From: Bacteriovoracaceae bacterium
Lineage (GTDB): Bacteria > Bdellovibrionota > Bacteriovoracia > Bacteriovoracales > Bacteriovoracaceae
Length of the DNA: 64,000 nt
Reading direction: 5' to 3'
Assembly (NCBI GenBank): GCA_947450475.1
Contig: CANFVK010000007.1
Span: forward strand, 62,001-126,000
Shown here: positions 1 through 9,488 of the stretch, one piece after another
How the letters are laid out: each line of letters begins with the position of its first letter
Numbering within the stretch: the first letter of the stretch is position 1
The notes under the pieces: generated by a model
Database searches by the model: none
Told to the model about the DNA's origin: nothing
The model's input: only the letters and a program-made list of their open reading frames with translations
Program-made: the position numbers and the translations under genes

Positions 1-255
1 AAAAGGAGTATATCCTCTCTGCCCACCGTTTTCTAATTTATATTTTTGCTTAACTTCAAGAGGTAAATTAAAAAATTCTTGAACCAATTCATAAGCTCGA
101 TCAATTTTTTGCTGCTCTATAGTGTGATCTTTTAAAATAATAAAGCCGTAATCTTTTAAACCTGAAAAAATATTATCTACAAATTTAATTTTATCTGAGT
201 TTGATCCGTTGACATAACTTAATAAACTCAGCTCAGGAACTTTTCTAGATTTCAT
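1..255 (-). CDS. 2-oxoglutarate/Fe(II) oxygenase, isopenicillin N synthase-like (N-terminal part)
   Basis: The first 85 codons of a minus-strand gene run off the left edge of the window. The translation begins MKSRKVPELSLLSYVNG and continues with LKDYGFIILKDHTI, FFNLPLEVKQKYK and GGQRGYTPF. These are the hallmarks of the non-haem dioxygenase N-terminal domain (DIOX_N) found in isopenicillin N synthase-like oxygenases: a short PxxxL start, a GFxxLxxH strand, an FFxLPxExK helix and a GYTPF turn. The iron ligands (HxD...H) lie in the missing C-terminal half, so activity cannot be judged. The ATG at 255 has a good SD (GAGGA about 5 bases upstream). The substrate cannot be inferred; the family acts on many small molecules. 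Confidence 0.8.
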   Translation of the reverse strand, partial: MKSRKVPELSLLSYVNGSNSDKIKFVDNIFSGLKDYGFIILKDHTIEQQKIDRAYELVQEFFNLPLEVKQKYKLENGGQRGYTPF

Positions 256-409
256 ACTATCCTCACAGGTGTTGATTTTAAAAATTTATAACAAACAGTT
301 TATTCAATTGCTTATAGAAAATGGATAAGCCATCTATCTAATAAATGGATAGGGAATTTATATCAAAAAATTTGATTGAGATGGGAAAACGTGAAATTTT
401 TATAGGAGA

Positions 410-1096
410 TCACTTAAAGATAGCGGAACCAATCCTCACAAAATCAGTACCTTCAGCCAGGGCTATTTGGTAATCCTGGCTCATACCCATCGATAATTTG
501 AGCTTAAACTTAAGTCCTAGTTGCTCTTCTAATCCGCGAGCAATGCGATTAAGATCTTTAAAGCATCGTCTTGCTTCTTCTTCAAATGCATCAGTTCGTA
601 CAGTCCCCATAGTCATTAAGCCGTAAAGTTTATATTTGGATTGGGGATTTGATAGAAGTAATTTTATGGCCAATAGTAATTCTTCAGAAGATTCAAAGCC
701 ACTTTTTTCAGTTTCATGAGAGGTATTAACTTGAAAAAAAAGCTTTAGCTCATTACCTAAAAAATCTGTTTCCCGTTTTAAGAATTCTTCCAACAAGCGA
801 AGTGAATCAATAGAATGAACCGCCCATAAGTTTTGACATTTTAATAAATCTCGAACTTTATTTGTTTGTAAATGTCCAATGAAGTGCCAGCGCACTTTCT
901 TAAAATTGTTTGCGAAAAAAAAGTCAGTTTTCTCTTTTAAATCTTGAACTCTATTTTCTCCAAAGTCATAGTGATGACATTCATAGGCTAAAACCACATC
1001 TTCGACAGTCGAATATTTAGATACGGCAACAAGCTGAGCATCATTTAATTCTTTTTTAAGAGAAGATAATTTTTTAGAAATTTCAGTTTTTTTCAT
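410..1096 (-). CDS. yggS: YggS/PROSC family PLP-binding protein
   Basis: This 228-residue protein has the usual length of the YggS (PLP homeostasis protein) family. It folds as a PLP-binding TIM barrel related to alanine racemase N-domains but has no known catalytic role; it buffers free pyridoxal phosphate. Visible family signatures are LVAVSKY (the lysine that forms the Schiff base), FGENRVQDLKEK, WHFIGHLQTNK, SMGMSQDYQIA and FVRIGSAIF at the C-terminus. It follows a small hypothetical gene by only three bases, so the two are probably cotranscribed from the right. No regulatory site is obvious. Confidence 0.93.
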   Translation of the reverse strand: MKKTEISKKLSSLKKELNDAQLVAVSKYSTVEDVVLAYECHHYDFGENRVQDLKEKTDFFFANNFKKVRWHFIGHLQTNKVRDLLKCQNLWAVHSIDSLRLLEEFLKRETDFLGNELKLFFQVNTSHETEKSGFESSEELLLAIKLLLSNPQSKYKLYGLMTMGTVRTDAFEEEARRCFKDLNRIARGLEEQLGLKFKLKLSMGMSQDYQIALAEGTDFVRIGSAIFK

Positions 1097-1099
1097 TTT

Positions 1100-1420
1100 C
1101 TAATTATCATTTTTCTTTTTAAATCTAAACTTCGCTTCTACTTCTATATCATATTTTTCTAGTACATCAGTAGCTATCTTAGAGGCATCAACTGAAGATA
1201 AGTAGTGTTTAATTTCTTCTCGAATAGATTTGGAAAAATCTTCCTTTGCACCTTTAGCATTTTGCACAAGTCCCGAAATAATATCTTTGGGTAGCGGCAA
1301 ATCATCGAGAATTTTTTTGACCGATTCCTCTGTCATAAAGGCAGCACCTATACCAACTGAGACAACTTTCTTAATAATGTCACCAATTGGCGAATCTTTT
1401 TTATCATGTCTATCGACCAT
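1100..1420 (-). CDS. small conserved-looking hypothetical protein
   Basis: The 106-residue product is not recognised with confidence. It has a charged N-terminus, a small apolar stretch (VVSVGIGAAFM), a predicted helical middle with mixed charges and a Lys/Asn-rich tail. The overall look recalls phasin-like or coiled helical accessory proteins, but no diagnostic motif is present. The ATG at 1420 has a good SD (GGAG, about 8 bases upstream). It sits between an SRPBCC-domain gene and yggS on the same strand with gaps of 17 and 3 bases, so a real gene in an operon is likely even though its function is unknown. Confidence 0.6.
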   Translation of the reverse strand: MVDRHDKKDSPIGDIIKKVVSVGIGAAFMTEESVKKILDDLPLPKDIISGLVQNAKGAKEDFSKSIREEIKHYLSSVDASKIATDVLEKYDIEVEAKFRFKKKNDN

Positions 1421-1437
1421 TTATATACTCCAGTTAT

Positions 1438-1923
1438 TTATTTTGATTTCGCCCTTTTAAAAAAAGAATTCATCATTACTGGAAGATTTTTTTCAGTTAG
1501 TGCTGCCAAAATTGAACTTGGTGCAAAGATTTTAAAATCTACATCTAATGAGTAGGTCACTTCAGTTTTTCCACCTCCAAGATCTTTTAAAAGCCATTCA
1601 CCTGTATTTTTTTTAAACAAATCCCCAGAATCAAGAGTCCATGATACTTTTGTGGGCTTTTCTTGTTTGGTGTTTATAATATACTTAAAACTTTTGATCA
1701 TATTGAGTGAGTACTCTACTTTTGCTGAAGTTTCATCTTTGCTGATGATTTTTATTCCACTGACCCCATCGACAAATTCTGGGTATTTATCATAATCGAT
1801 AATCGTTTCATAAAGTTTATTGATTTCAATATCTACAGTTTCGGTTCTTGTTGCGTTAGCCATGGATTTTTCTCCCCATATAAAAGTAAGTATGACTATG
1901 ATTAAAAGAATATTTTTCATCAT
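1438..1923 (-). CDS. SRPBCC/START-like (Coq10/RatA type) protein
   Basis: The region from residue 21 onward matches the SRPBCC fold of the Coq10/RatA polyketide-cyclase-like family: ETVDIEINKLYETIIDYDKYPEF near the start, then a beta-rich body and a long C-terminal helix (ILAALTEKNLPVMMNSFFKRAK). Such proteins bind hydrophobic ligands such as quinones or lipids. Two starts are equally well supported. The ATG at 1923 abuts the glpX stop, has a GAGG SD and gives a hydrophobic leader ending in an AxA-like site (possible export). The ATG at 1863 has a GGGGAG SD and gives a 141-residue cytosolic protein like most relatives. Confidence 0.75.
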   Translation of the reverse strand: MMKNILLIIVILTFIWGEKSMANATRTETVDIEINKLYETIIDYDKYPEFVDGVSGIKIISKDETSAKVEYSLNMIKSFKYIINTKQEKPTKVSWTLDSGDLFKKNTGEWLLKDLGGGKTEVTYSLDVDFKIFAPSSILAALTEKNLPVMMNSFFKRAKSK

Positions 1924-2877
1924 TTAATACCTCGGTTTCGTATCAAAGTGATGTTCTGCTTCTATATGACGAATTGTCCCAGAAGATGATCGCATAACGA
2001 TTGAATGAGTAATCGCACCCCAAGATTTAAATTGAACTCCTCGAAGAAAATTACCAGATGTTACACCAGTTGCACAAAACATAACATTGCCTCTTGCTAG
2101 ATCGTCGATTTTAAAAACTTTTCCAATATCATCAATTCCCATTTTTTTTGCTCTTAATATTTCTTCATTATTTCTTGGTTTTAAAATTCCTTGAAAATCT
2201 CCCCCCATACAACGAAGAGCTGCAGCGGAAATTACCCCCTCTGGAGCACCACCAATACCAAACAAGATATCCACACCAGAATTAGGGTCGCAACAAGCAA
2301 TAGCTGCAGAGACATCGCCATCTCCAATTAACTGAATTCGAGCTCCAGCTTCTCGAACTTCATTAATGAGTTCGATATGGCGAGGACGATCTAGGATTAT
2401 TGCAGTTAAATCGGCAACTCTACACTTTTTAGCATCAGCTAGACGTCGAAGATTTTCTTTGGGAGATTCATTTATATCAATTAGGCCAAGTCCTTCGCGA
2501 CCACAGGCAATTTTAAGCATGTATGTATCGGGTGCATGAAGTAAATTCCCTTTTTCTGCAATCGCCATTACGGAGATGGAATTATAGCCACCAGTGGCGC
2601 AAACTGTAGTTCCCTCAAGAGGATCAAGGGCAATTTCTAGATCTGGACCACGCCCAGAACCGACTTTTTCTCCAATGTATAGCATCGGAGCTTCATCTCT
2701 TTCACCTTCACCGATAACTACCGTTGCATTGCACTCAACGGAATCTAGCATCGCTCTCATTGCATCAACTGCCGCCTGATCTGCAGCTTTTTCGTCTCCA
2801 CGTCCCATAAGTCGAGCAGATGCTATTGCGGCCATCTCAGTTACTCGAACAAACTCTAATGCGAGGTTGCGATTCAT
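1924..2877 (-). CDS. glpX: fructose-1,6-bisphosphatase class II (GlpX)
   Basis: The 317-residue product matches GlpX over its full length. It hydrolyses fructose 1,6-bisphosphate to fructose 6-phosphate in gluconeogenesis, and in some bacteria sedoheptulose bisphosphate too. Metal and substrate motifs typical of the Li+-sensitive phosphatase superfamily are visible: GRGDEKAADQAAVDAMR near residues 26-42, VIGEGERDEAPMLYIGE, and LDPLEGTT (the DPxxGT metal site). Later, GIGGAPEGVISAAAL and the GVTSG segment are also characteristic. The downstream SRPBCC gene starts directly after its stop codon, so the two are probably translated from one message. Confidence 0.95.
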   Translation of the reverse strand: MNRNLALEFVRVTEMAAIASARLMGRGDEKAADQAAVDAMRAMLDSVECNATVVIGEGERDEAPMLYIGEKVGSGRGPDLEIALDPLEGTTVCATGGYNSISVMAIAEKGNLLHAPDTYMLKIACGREGLGLIDINESPKENLRRLADAKKCRVADLTAIILDRPRHIELINEVREAGARIQLIGDGDVSAAIACCDPNSGVDILFGIGGAPEGVISAAALRCMGGDFQGILKPRNNEEILRAKKMGIDDIGKVFKIDDLARGNVMFCATGVTSGNFLRGVQFKSWGAITHSIVMRSSSGTIRHIEAEHHFDTKPRY

Positions 2878-2957
2878 AAAAAAATCTCCAGCTAAAAAAA
2901 TTACAGATTGTTAAAAATTTTTTTGATTATAAAAGGGAAAAATCTTAGTGAAAAGAT

Positions 2958-3692
2958 TTATCCACCTAACTTATAGACTAAAAAATCTCTGGCTTCTATA
3001 GGAAGATTTTCTTCGGTGATTTTCCTTACAACGCCTAAGGCTATCTCAATTTTTTCTTGAACCAATCCGTCATCGATTTGAAAAACAAATTCATCCTCCG
3101 AAGATAGAGGAGTATCTAGATCTCTTTGAGTCACAATTCTTCCGGTTCTAAGACCTATTCCCTCTTCCCATTCAATAAAATGTTCCATAAATAAAATTTG
3201 AAATCGTGGAATGCCTGAGGAAGCGTGCTCCCAAACAAAGATTTCTAAAACACCGTCGGCCTTAAGCCAGTATTTCAAATTATTGGGCAAATCAAGAGCA
3301 AGATTACTTTTATGTAGAGGTTTAATATGCGAATTAATATGATCATATGACAAAAATCCGCGCATTTTCTCTTCAAAACTTATGCTGGATTCAAAGGACA
3401 ATCCTAGCGAAGAATGTCGAACCCATTGAACTTTGCCCTTTACCTCAACACTTGCTCCTCTCCATTGGAGAATTCCAGTTATAATTGAGCCTTGTTGGTA
3501 ATTGAGATCTCCATCCCTTATAGAAATTTGCATCCCAGACAGTGATATATCCTTAACTTCAAATACAAGTTTAGCCGAAGAACTATTTGAGATTTCTTCT
3601 TTAAAAACCATAAAACCGAAGGGAAATCTAGGAAAAACTCTCTTTTCTAATTCTTGATATTCGGTTTTTATTAAACTTAGATGACGTTCCAT
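2958..3692 (-). CDS. PilZ-domain protein (likely c-di-GMP receptor)
   Basis: The N-terminal half carries a PilZ domain. The RxxxR motif is visible as RVFPR at about residue 18, followed by DISLSGMQIS, which matches the (D/N)xSxxG motif; together these bind cyclic di-GMP. The remaining roughly 120 residues are not recognised and could be an output or partner-binding domain. The 244-residue length is larger than a stand-alone PilZ. The gene is divergent from pgsA, with a 67-base gap that must hold both promoters. Binding follows from the family motif; the process controlled cannot be told from this region. Confidence 0.82.
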   Translation of the reverse strand: MERHLSLIKTEYQELEKRVFPRFPFGFMVFKEEISNSSSAKLVFEVKDISLSGMQISIRDGDLNYQQGSIITGILQWRGASVEVKGKVQWVRHSSLGLSFESSISFEEKMRGFLSYDHINSHIKPLHKSNLALDLPNNLKYWLKADGVLEIFVWEHASSGIPRFQILFMEHFIEWEEGIGLRTGRIVTQRDLDTPLSSEDEFVFQIDDGLVQEKIEIALGVVRKITEENLPIEARDFLVYKLGG

Positions 3693-3725
3693 GAACTCTC
3701 CCGTGACAATTTTTGTGCATTTATT

Positions 3726-3754
3726 TTGTAAGCTTTGCTCTCTTAGGTTAAAAT
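3726..3754 (+). promoter_or_regulatory. sigma70-type promoter for pgsA-serB-panD
   Basis: A -35 TTGTAA (3726-3731) and a -10 TAAAAT (3749-3754) are separated by 17 bases in the divergent gap upstream of pgsA. Transcription would begin near 3761, just before the SD at 3773-3778. This is a consensus-based call by eye. Confidence 0.45.
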
Positions 3755-3783
3755 AGACTTTGATTAAATATAAGAAGGAAAAA

Positions 3784-4467
3784 ATGGTTCCTGACCAAAA
3801 TAAACCAAAAAGTCATCACCCAAATGAATGGGAAATAGACAATCTACCAAATAGATTGACTATATTTAGAGTCATACTCATTCCCATCATACTGGGATCG
3901 CTTTATTTTAGTCATACGGCCGGTTCTTGGTCTTTGGCCCATATTAAACTACTCAACTATATAGCAGCTTGGACCTTTGTGGCGGCTTCAATCACCGATT
4001 TTTTTGATGGCTATATCGCTAGAAAAAAAAATATAGTCACGGTATTTGGATCTTTTCTAGACCCAATAGCAGACAAATTTTTAGTTATATCATCTCTTAT
4101 CATGCTCCAGGCTTTAGGCAGGGTGCATGTATTTGTCGTGCTAATTTTGGTTCTACGGGAAATGTATATTACAGCACTTCGATTATTGGCGATGGAAAAA
4201 GGATTGATTGTACCAGTTGGAACACTAGGAAAATGGAAAACGGCAACTCAGATGGTTGGAATTCCGCTATTGATGGCAAACGACTTGCCCTTTGGAATAA
4301 ATATGCCTCTACTAGGTGACATTGCAATTTATCTTGCTTCTATATTTTCACTATACTCTGCACTAGAATACTCCATCGGATTAATCAAAAAGATTCAAAA
4401 ACTTAAAAAAGAAAATCGACAGAAGCGTCGCGAAGTAAATAAAAAAGGAAAAACAATTGAATCATGA
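3784..4467 (+). CDS. pgsA: CDP-diacylglycerol-glycerol-3-phosphate 3-phosphatidyltransferase
   Basis: This integral membrane enzyme makes phosphatidylglycerol phosphate from CDP-diacylglycerol and glycerol 3-phosphate. The CDP-alcohol phosphatidyltransferase signature DG-x2-AR-x8-G-x3-D-x3-D is complete (DGYIAR ... FGSFLDPIADK). It is followed by several hydrophobic helices and a Lys/Arg-rich tail. I place the start at the ATG at 3784, which has the SD GAAGGA 5 bases upstream; an in-frame TTG at 3760 has no comparable site. The N-terminal 20 residues are polar. The gene overlaps serB by 11 bases, so serB is translationally coupled to it. Confidence 0.92.
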   Translation: MVPDQNKPKSHHPNEWEIDNLPNRLTIFRVILIPIILGSLYFSHTAGSWSLAHIKLLNYIAAWTFVAASITDFFDGYIARKKNIVTVFGSFLDPIADKFLVISSLIMLQALGRVHVFVVLILVLREMYITALRLLAMEKGLIVPVGTLGKWKTATQMVGIPLLMANDLPFGINMPLLGDIAIYLASIFSLYSALEYSIGLIKKIQKLKKENRQKRREVNKKGKTIES

Positions 4468-5659
4468 TGATAATAGAAAAATAATTTTGGTGAATGTTTC
4501 TGGGCCAGATTGTCCAGGGATCACCTCTCGATTAATGAAAATCATTAGTCTATATTCCGTAGATGTTCTTGATATGGGGCAAGCTGTTACCCACGGCTTA
4601 CTTTCCTTAAGTTTCGTCTTAGGTTTGAACTCTGATGAAAAAAATGCAAATGGTAATGTACTAAAAGATTTGTTGTTTGAGGCAAATTTAATGGGATTGA
4701 CTCTAAGTTATAAAGTCGTTGAGCAAACAATAAATACTCCAGAAATGGAAGGTGAAAAATTTATTGTCACGTGTGTATCACCAATGATAATTACGGCAAG
4801 TTTTATAGCTGATCTTTCATCAATCTTGGCCCATTATAAAATCAACATTGAGCGCATTGATAAAGTTTCACCTCGCGAATTTTCGTCAATGGAAATTACA
4901 ACATCAATTCCAATTAATCTTGATATGAAAGAACTCAAAGAAGACTTAATGAAAGTTTCAACTAATCATAGAATCGATGTTGCTTTTTTAAAAGATAATG
5001 TTTTCAGAAGAAATAAGCGCTTAATTGTCTTTGATATGGATTCGACCCTTATTCAAACCGAGGTCATTGACGAACTTGCTGATCTATGTGGTGTTGGAGA
5101 TGAAGTCAAAAAAATTACTCATCAAGCAATGAACGGAGAAATCGATTTCGATGCTTCGCTTAGAAAAAGAGTTTCAAAATTAAAAGGCTTAGACACAACT
5201 CGAATGCATGAAGTTTTAGAAAAACTCCCTTTAACTCCCGGAGTAGAAGAATTTCTAAAAACAATAAAAACTTTGGGTTATAAAGTCGCCCTTATTTCTG
5301 GGGGATTCAGTTTTTTTGCGGATGCCTTAAAAAGTAAACTAGGCCTAGATTACGCATTTGCCAACGAACTTGAAATTATTGATGGCAAGCTAACTGGAAA
5401 TGTGACTGGAACGATTGTAAACGCTAATCAAAAAGCTATTTTAGTAAAACTTATTGCCCAACAAGAAAATATTTCTCTAGAACAAGTGGTGGCGATTGGA
5501 GATGGAGCAAATGACTTACCGATGCTTGCAACTGCAGGTTTAGGAATAGCATTTCACGCAAAAGATATTGTAAAAAAAGAGGCTCAACAACATTTGAGTC
5601 ATGGCCCAATGACTTCCATACTTTACTTCTTGGGTATTCCGGGACCTGCTAAAAAATAA
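4457..5659 (+). CDS. serB: phosphoserine phosphatase with N-terminal ACT domains
   Basis: The enzyme removes phosphate from O-phospho-L-serine in the last step of serine synthesis. Residues 1-180 form a tandem ACT-like regulatory region (VNVSGPDCPGITSRLMKII; then a second repeat), and the HAD phosphatase domain follows. HAD motifs are clear: FDMDSTLI (DxDxT nucleophile), ALISGGFSFF (motif II) and VAIGDGANDLPML (motif IV). The 400-residue length fits two-ACT SerB proteins. Translation must begin at the TTG at 4457, which has an AAGGAA SD about 8 bases upstream; no in-frame ATG precedes conserved sequence. It overlaps pgsA. Confidence 0.93.
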   Translation: MNHDDNRKIILVNVSGPDCPGITSRLMKIISLYSVDVLDMGQAVTHGLLSLSFVLGLNSDEKNANGNVLKDLLFEANLMGLTLSYKVVEQTINTPEMEGEKFIVTCVSPMIITASFIADLSSILAHYKINIERIDKVSPREFSSMEITTSIPINLDMKELKEDLMKVSTNHRIDVAFLKDNVFRRNKRLIVFDMDSTLIQTEVIDELADLCGVGDEVKKITHQAMNGEIDFDASLRKRVSKLKGLDTTRMHEVLEKLPLTPGVEEFLKTIKTLGYKVALISGGFSFFADALKSKLGLDYAFANELEIIDGKLTGNVTGTIVNANQKAILVKLIAQQENISLEQVVAIGDGANDLPMLATAGLGIAFHAKDIVKKEAQQHLSHGPMTSILYFLGIPGPAKK

Positions 5660-5675
5660 AAAAAGAGAAAAAATA

Positions 5676-6020
5676 ATGTTAAGACAACTCCTACAAAGTA
5701 AAATTCATAAAGCAACCATCACCGAGGCCGATATTTCCTATATTGGATCGATTACCATTGATCAAGATTTACTAGATAGAGTAGATTTGTGGCCAGGCCA
5801 AAAAGTTACGGTTGTTAGTAATTCAAGTGGAAATAGGCTTGAAACTTATGTAATAGCAGGCATTCGCGGCTCAGGTATGATTTGCATGAATGGAGCAGCT
5901 GCCCTTTTGATAAAAAAGGGTGAAGAAGTTATCATATTCAGTTACGCTTTAAGTGATAGACCCCTAGAAGCAAAGTGCATTTTGGTTGATTCACATAATA
6001 AATATGTTCAGGATTTATAA
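5676..6020 (+). CDS. panD: aspartate 1-decarboxylase (pyruvoyl-dependent)
   Basis: PanD converts L-aspartate to beta-alanine for pantothenate and CoA synthesis. The 114-residue length and sequence fit the family closely: MLRQLLQSKIHKATIT at the N-terminus, then ISYIGSITID, whose Gly-Ser bond is the self-cleavage site that produces the pyruvoyl cofactor, then RLETYVIAGIRGSGMICMNGAAA. It is 16 bases downstream of serB and probably in the same transcript. A cleavage-assisting factor (PanM/PanZ) is not seen nearby. Confidence 0.96.
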   Translation: MLRQLLQSKIHKATITEADISYIGSITIDQDLLDRVDLWPGQKVTVVSNSSGNRLETYVIAGIRGSGMICMNGAAALLIKKGEEVIIFSYALSDRPLEAKCILVDSHNKYVQDL

Positions 6021-6025
6021 TTTAG

Positions 6026-6604
6026 ATGTGGTTAAATAAAAAAATTGTCATAAAACTAGAAGAAACAGAAAAAAAGTTTCCAATTGAAGTTTTAAATAAT
6101 TGGGAATTAACAGATTTAGAAATTATTTGTGGGCAATGCACATATCTCCCCCCAGATATTTCCATTTTGAAAAAGCTCAAAAGGCTAACGATTGTTTCTA
6201 CTCAAATTTTTGAATTACCCAAAGAAGTTTTCGAATTACCTGAATTAACTTATCTTAATTTAAAAAATAACAACATTACTGAACTTCCAAAGATATCAAA
6301 TAAAACTAAAATTCAAACCTTGATACTTGGTCGAAATTCAATTAGTGAATTCGAAAAAATCATACCTCACATTAAAGAGGTCGTAACACTTGATCTTGGA
6401 CACAATTGCATTAAAACGATCCCTGCAAATCTAGTTTTGTTGGAAAAACTTCAGAGAATTAACCTAGAATCAAATTGCATAGCTAAGCTGCCTAACTTTA
6501 TAAAAAAAATGCCACAAATAAATCATCTTTCTTTGTCAAATAATTCATTTCCAGCGGATGAAATTCAAAGAATTGAAAATGAATTAAAAATATCTCTCAC
6601 TTAG
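6026..6604 (+). CDS. leucine-rich-repeat protein
   Basis: The 192-residue protein consists mostly of about six leucine-rich repeats of the LxxLxLxxNxIxxLP type, for example LTYLNLKNNNITELP, VVTLDLGHNCIKTIP and LQRINLESNCIAKLP. Such repeats form a curved protein-binding surface. There is no signal peptide or membrane segment, so it is probably cytoplasmic. It starts 5 bases after panD without a strong SD, suggesting coupling to panD. No catalytic domain is attached. The partner is unknown. Confidence 0.75.
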   Translation: MWLNKKIVIKLEETEKKFPIEVLNNWELTDLEIICGQCTYLPPDISILKKLKRLTIVSTQIFELPKEVFELPELTYLNLKNNNITELPKISNKTKIQTLILGRNSISEFEKIIPHIKEVVTLDLGHNCIKTIPANLVLLEKLQRINLESNCIAKLPNFIKKMPQINHLSLSNNSFPADEIQRIENELKISLT

Positions 6605-6605
6605 A

Positions 6606-8990
6606 TCAACTTACCTCACCTGCAAATTGAACATTTTCTTGCTGGTCATCAACCCAATGAGCATTTAATGCTCCTGAAACTAAATTGCCTTCTAAAATTT
6701 TCCTAGATAAAGGCCGCGAGATGAATTGATTAAAGACAGATTGTAATGGTCTTGCTCCAAAGCGAGGATCATAACCTTTTTTAGCTATTTCATCTATTGT
6801 CTTTTCATCCAATGAGATATGAACATTTTTAGCTGCCAATCTTTCATTTAACATTTGTATTTGCTTATCAATTAGATTTTTCATAATTAAATGATCAAGA
6901 GATTTATAAGTTAAAATGGCATCAAGTCTACCAAGAACTTCTGGTTTGAAATCATGTTCAATATTTTTTGAATTTGTTGTAATTAGAATAATAGTATTTT
7001 TAAAATCGATAACTCTTCCTTTATTATCCGTTAAACGACCATCATCCAAAATCTGCAATAAAATATCAGAAAAATCACGATGAGCTTTTTCAACTTCATC
7101 AAACAAAATAACAGAGTATGGCTTTCTTCTAATTGCCTCTGTTAAGACACCGCCTTCTTCATAACCTACATACCCCGCCGGCGCACCGATAAGTTTAGCG
7201 ATTGAATGTTTTTCAGAAAATTCAGACAAATCAAAACGAATAAGATTATTTTCTGAATCAAATAAAAATTGTGCGAGAGACTTAGCTGTCTCCGTTTTAC
7301 CTACGCCAGATGGTCCCATCAACATAAAGGACCCCAGAGGTCTGGTTGGATCCGTTAAACCTGCATGGGAGGCTATCAAAACTTCAGCAATTTCGTGAAG
7401 TGCCTTCTCTTGACCAAAAACTCTTTGATTCAAAAACGCTTCAAGTTTTAAAATGTTTTCTTGTTTTGACATAAGAATTTTATCCAAAGGAATACCTTTT
7501 TGCCTTGAAATAATACTTGCAATATCCTTAGTCGAAAGGATCCAATGACTTTCTGAAGATGCAATCATTTGTTCTAGTTCAGGTATTATTGAATACATTA
7601 GTTTTGATGCCGTTTCATAATCCTGATTTCTTTGAGCTACATCTAAATCATACTTATATCTTTCAAGTTGAAGTTTAATTTCGCTATTTTTTTTAAGGGC
7701 AAAAACTTCTTTATCCCACTCACTTTTTAGCGTTTTAAATTTTTCTTCAAGTAAACTAATGTCATTTTCTAGGTCCGAATTTTTAGGTTGAGACTTTGAA
7801 TATATTTTCTTTGAGCGTATTTCTGCTTCTAATTCAACTAATTGAGCTGGCATGGCTTCTGCAGATAATTTTAATGCTGAAGAAGCTTCATCGATGAGAT
7901 CAATCGCTTTATCCGGTAAGTTTTTATCAGTTATATATTGTGAAGAGAGAAAAACAGCTTTATAAATTGCATCATCAGATATCTTAATCCCATGATGTAT
8001 TTCCATTTTTTCTCTAATACCCATTAAAATTTCTACTGCATCTTCCTTACTAGGTTCGTCGACAGGAACAGAACGAAAGCGTCTTTCTAGAGCTGAATCA
8101 CTTAAAATATATTTCTGAAATTCTTCTGGAGTTGTTGCACCAATACAGTGTAATTCACCTCTTGCTAGAGCAGGTTTTAATAAATTGGCTGCGTCCATGG
8201 CACCATCAGTTCTTCCGGCGCCTACTAGCTGATGAAGCTCATCTATAAAAAGTATAGATTGCCCACTTTGCGATTTGATAAATTTAAGTAGTGCTTGTAA
8301 GCGCTCCTCAAACTCTCCTCGATACTTAGTGCCAGCCATTAACATTCCTAAATCTAGAGAATATACAATTTTACCCATCAATACATCTGGCACATTTCCT
8401 TTGATAATGGCATCAGCTAAGCCTTCCACAATCGCTGTTTTTCCAACACCAGCGGGCCCAACCAACACGGGATTATTTTTAGATCTTCTTCCTAAAATTT
8501 CCATTACTGCACGGATTTCTTTTGATCGGCCAATGACAGGATCAAGCTTTCCACTTTGGGCCATTTCGTTAAGATTTATCAAAAAATTTGGTTTTTCAAT
8601 CGCTTCATCAGCGTTTTCAACCGAAAGCTGACTATAGTCAATTTTGAATTGAGGTACCATTTGCTGAAGATACTTAAGCAAATCTTTTTCTGAAATTTCA
8701 TTTCGATTATTTTGAATAGCATTTGATGATGCAAAGGTTAGCCATTCTGACATCTTTGAGGAAGCTTTTAAATTTTGAATTTCAATTTTATTTTTACTAT
8801 ATGGAAGTTGATCTATTAAGGATATTAAATCTTTAAGATACTTTTTTAACGACCGGCTTGAAAAGGACTGAGGATTTTTAATAAGTCCAAACAATAAATG
8901 CTCTGGATGCAATTCACTATTTTTGCGTTTGATCGCTTCTTCTTGGGCAATCGCCAATGAACCTTCTACTACTGAGTCAAAATTATTCAT
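6606..8990 (-). CDS. clpB: ClpB-like AAA+ disaggregase
   Basis: This 794-residue protein has an N-terminal Clp repeat domain (about residues 1-130), a first AAA+ module with Walker A GPAGVGKT and Walker [10 protein letters not shown], a coiled middle segment (about residues 390-480), and a second AAA+ module with GPSGVGKT and [11 protein letters not shown]. The coiled middle domain, with [18 protein letters not shown] heptads, and the absence of a ClpP-docking IGL/IGF loop favour ClpB over ClpA. It is somewhat shorter than E. coli ClpB (857). I choose the ATG at 8990 because GGGGAG sits 6 bases upstream; the ATG at 8996 directly abuts that SD. ClpA remains possible. Confidence 0.82.
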   Translation of the reverse strand: MNNFDSVVEGSLAIAQEEAIKRKNSELHPEHLLFGLIKNPQSFSSRSLKKYLKDLISLIDQLPYSKNKIEIQNLKASSKMSEWLTFASSNAIQNNRNEISEKDLLKYLQQMVPQFKIDYSQLSVENADEAIEKPNFLINLNEMAQSGKLDPVIGRSKEIRAVMEILGRRSKNNPVLVGPAGVGKTAIVEGLADAIIKGNVPDVLMGKIVYSLDLGMLMAGTKYRGEFEERLQALLKFIKSQSGQSILFIDELHQLVGAGRTDGAMDAANLLKPALARGELHCIGATTPEEFQKYILSDSALERRFRSVPVDEPSKEDAVEILMGIREKMEIHHGIKISDDAIYKAVFLSSQYITDKNLPDKAIDLIDEASSALKLSAEAMPAQLVELEAEIRSKKIYSKSQPKNSDLENDISLLEEKFKTLKSEWDKEVFALKKNSEIKLQLERYKYDLDVAQRNQDYETASKLMYSIIPELEQMIASSESHWILSTKDIASIISRQKGIPLDKILMSKQENILKLEAFLNQRVFGQEKALHEIAEVLIASHAGLTDPTRPLGSFMLMGPSGVGKTETAKSLAQFLFDSENNLIRFDLSEFSEKHSIAKLIGAPAGYVGYEEGGVLTEAIRRKPYSVILFDEVEKAHRDFSDILLQILDDGRLTDNKGRVIDFKNTIILITTNSKNIEHDFKPEVLGRLDAILTYKSLDHLIMKNLIDKQIQMLNERLAAKNVHISLDEKTIDEIAKKGYDPRFGARPLQSVFNQFISRPLSRKILEGNLVSGALNAHWVDDQQENVQFAGEVS

Positions 8991-9069
8991 AACCATCTCC
9001 CCTTACTTAATGAACTTTTTATTAAAATTCACTTAACTAATAAAGAAGATGGGATTGACTAAAATCTTG

Positions 9070-9486
9070 TCAAGCTTTAGCAGCTGGTGCTTGAGAAAGA
9101 TTTAATACTTTTAAGACTTTTTCTTGAAAAGTAGATTCATCTATAGGTTTTGCCAAAAAGTTTTTGACCCCACTTTTAATAATTTTTGTGATGAGTTCTT
9201 TCTCTAGAACACCAGAGACGACAACAATACTATCTTTTTGATTTATATCATTTTGTCCAAATTCTCCGATTAAATCCATTCCTGTTTTTTTAGGTAGATT
9301 CATATCCAATAGAATTAAAGCAAACTTTTGATTGCGTAGTTTTTGAGAGGCCATAATTCCATCGTGGGCCAATAGAACATTTTTAAAACATCCCATGTTT
9401 TCACAGTATTGCTTCAAAACTTCACAGACATTTTTGTCGTCATCAATAATTAATACATCTCTTTGAATTTTTTTTTCGATTGACAT
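9070..9486 (-). CDS. single-domain response regulator (CheY-like receiver)
   Basis: The 138-residue product is a stand-alone receiver domain. The acidic pair is in VLIIDDDKN, the phospho-acceptor Asp is in LILLDMNLP, the switch Ser is in IVVVSGV and the conserved Lys is in FLAKPID. A short Ala-rich tail follows. There is no output domain, so it likely acts by protein-protein contact. The start at 9486 has an AAGGA SD. No histidine kinase is adjacent; the orphan kinase at 25795-26493 is a possible but unproven partner. Confidence 0.9.
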   Translation of the reverse strand: MSIEKKIQRDVLIIDDDKNVCEVLKQYCENMGCFKNVLLAHDGIMASQKLRNQKFALILLDMNLPKKTGMDLIGEFGQNDINQKDSIVVVSGVLEKELITKIIKSGVKNFLAKPIDESTFQEKVLKVLNLSQAPAAKA

Positions 9487-9488
9487 AA

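Noticed and set aside
256-409. Weak hairpin in the gap left of yggS
   Set aside because: The stem is only five bases, with no T-run; no terminator or regulator is supported.
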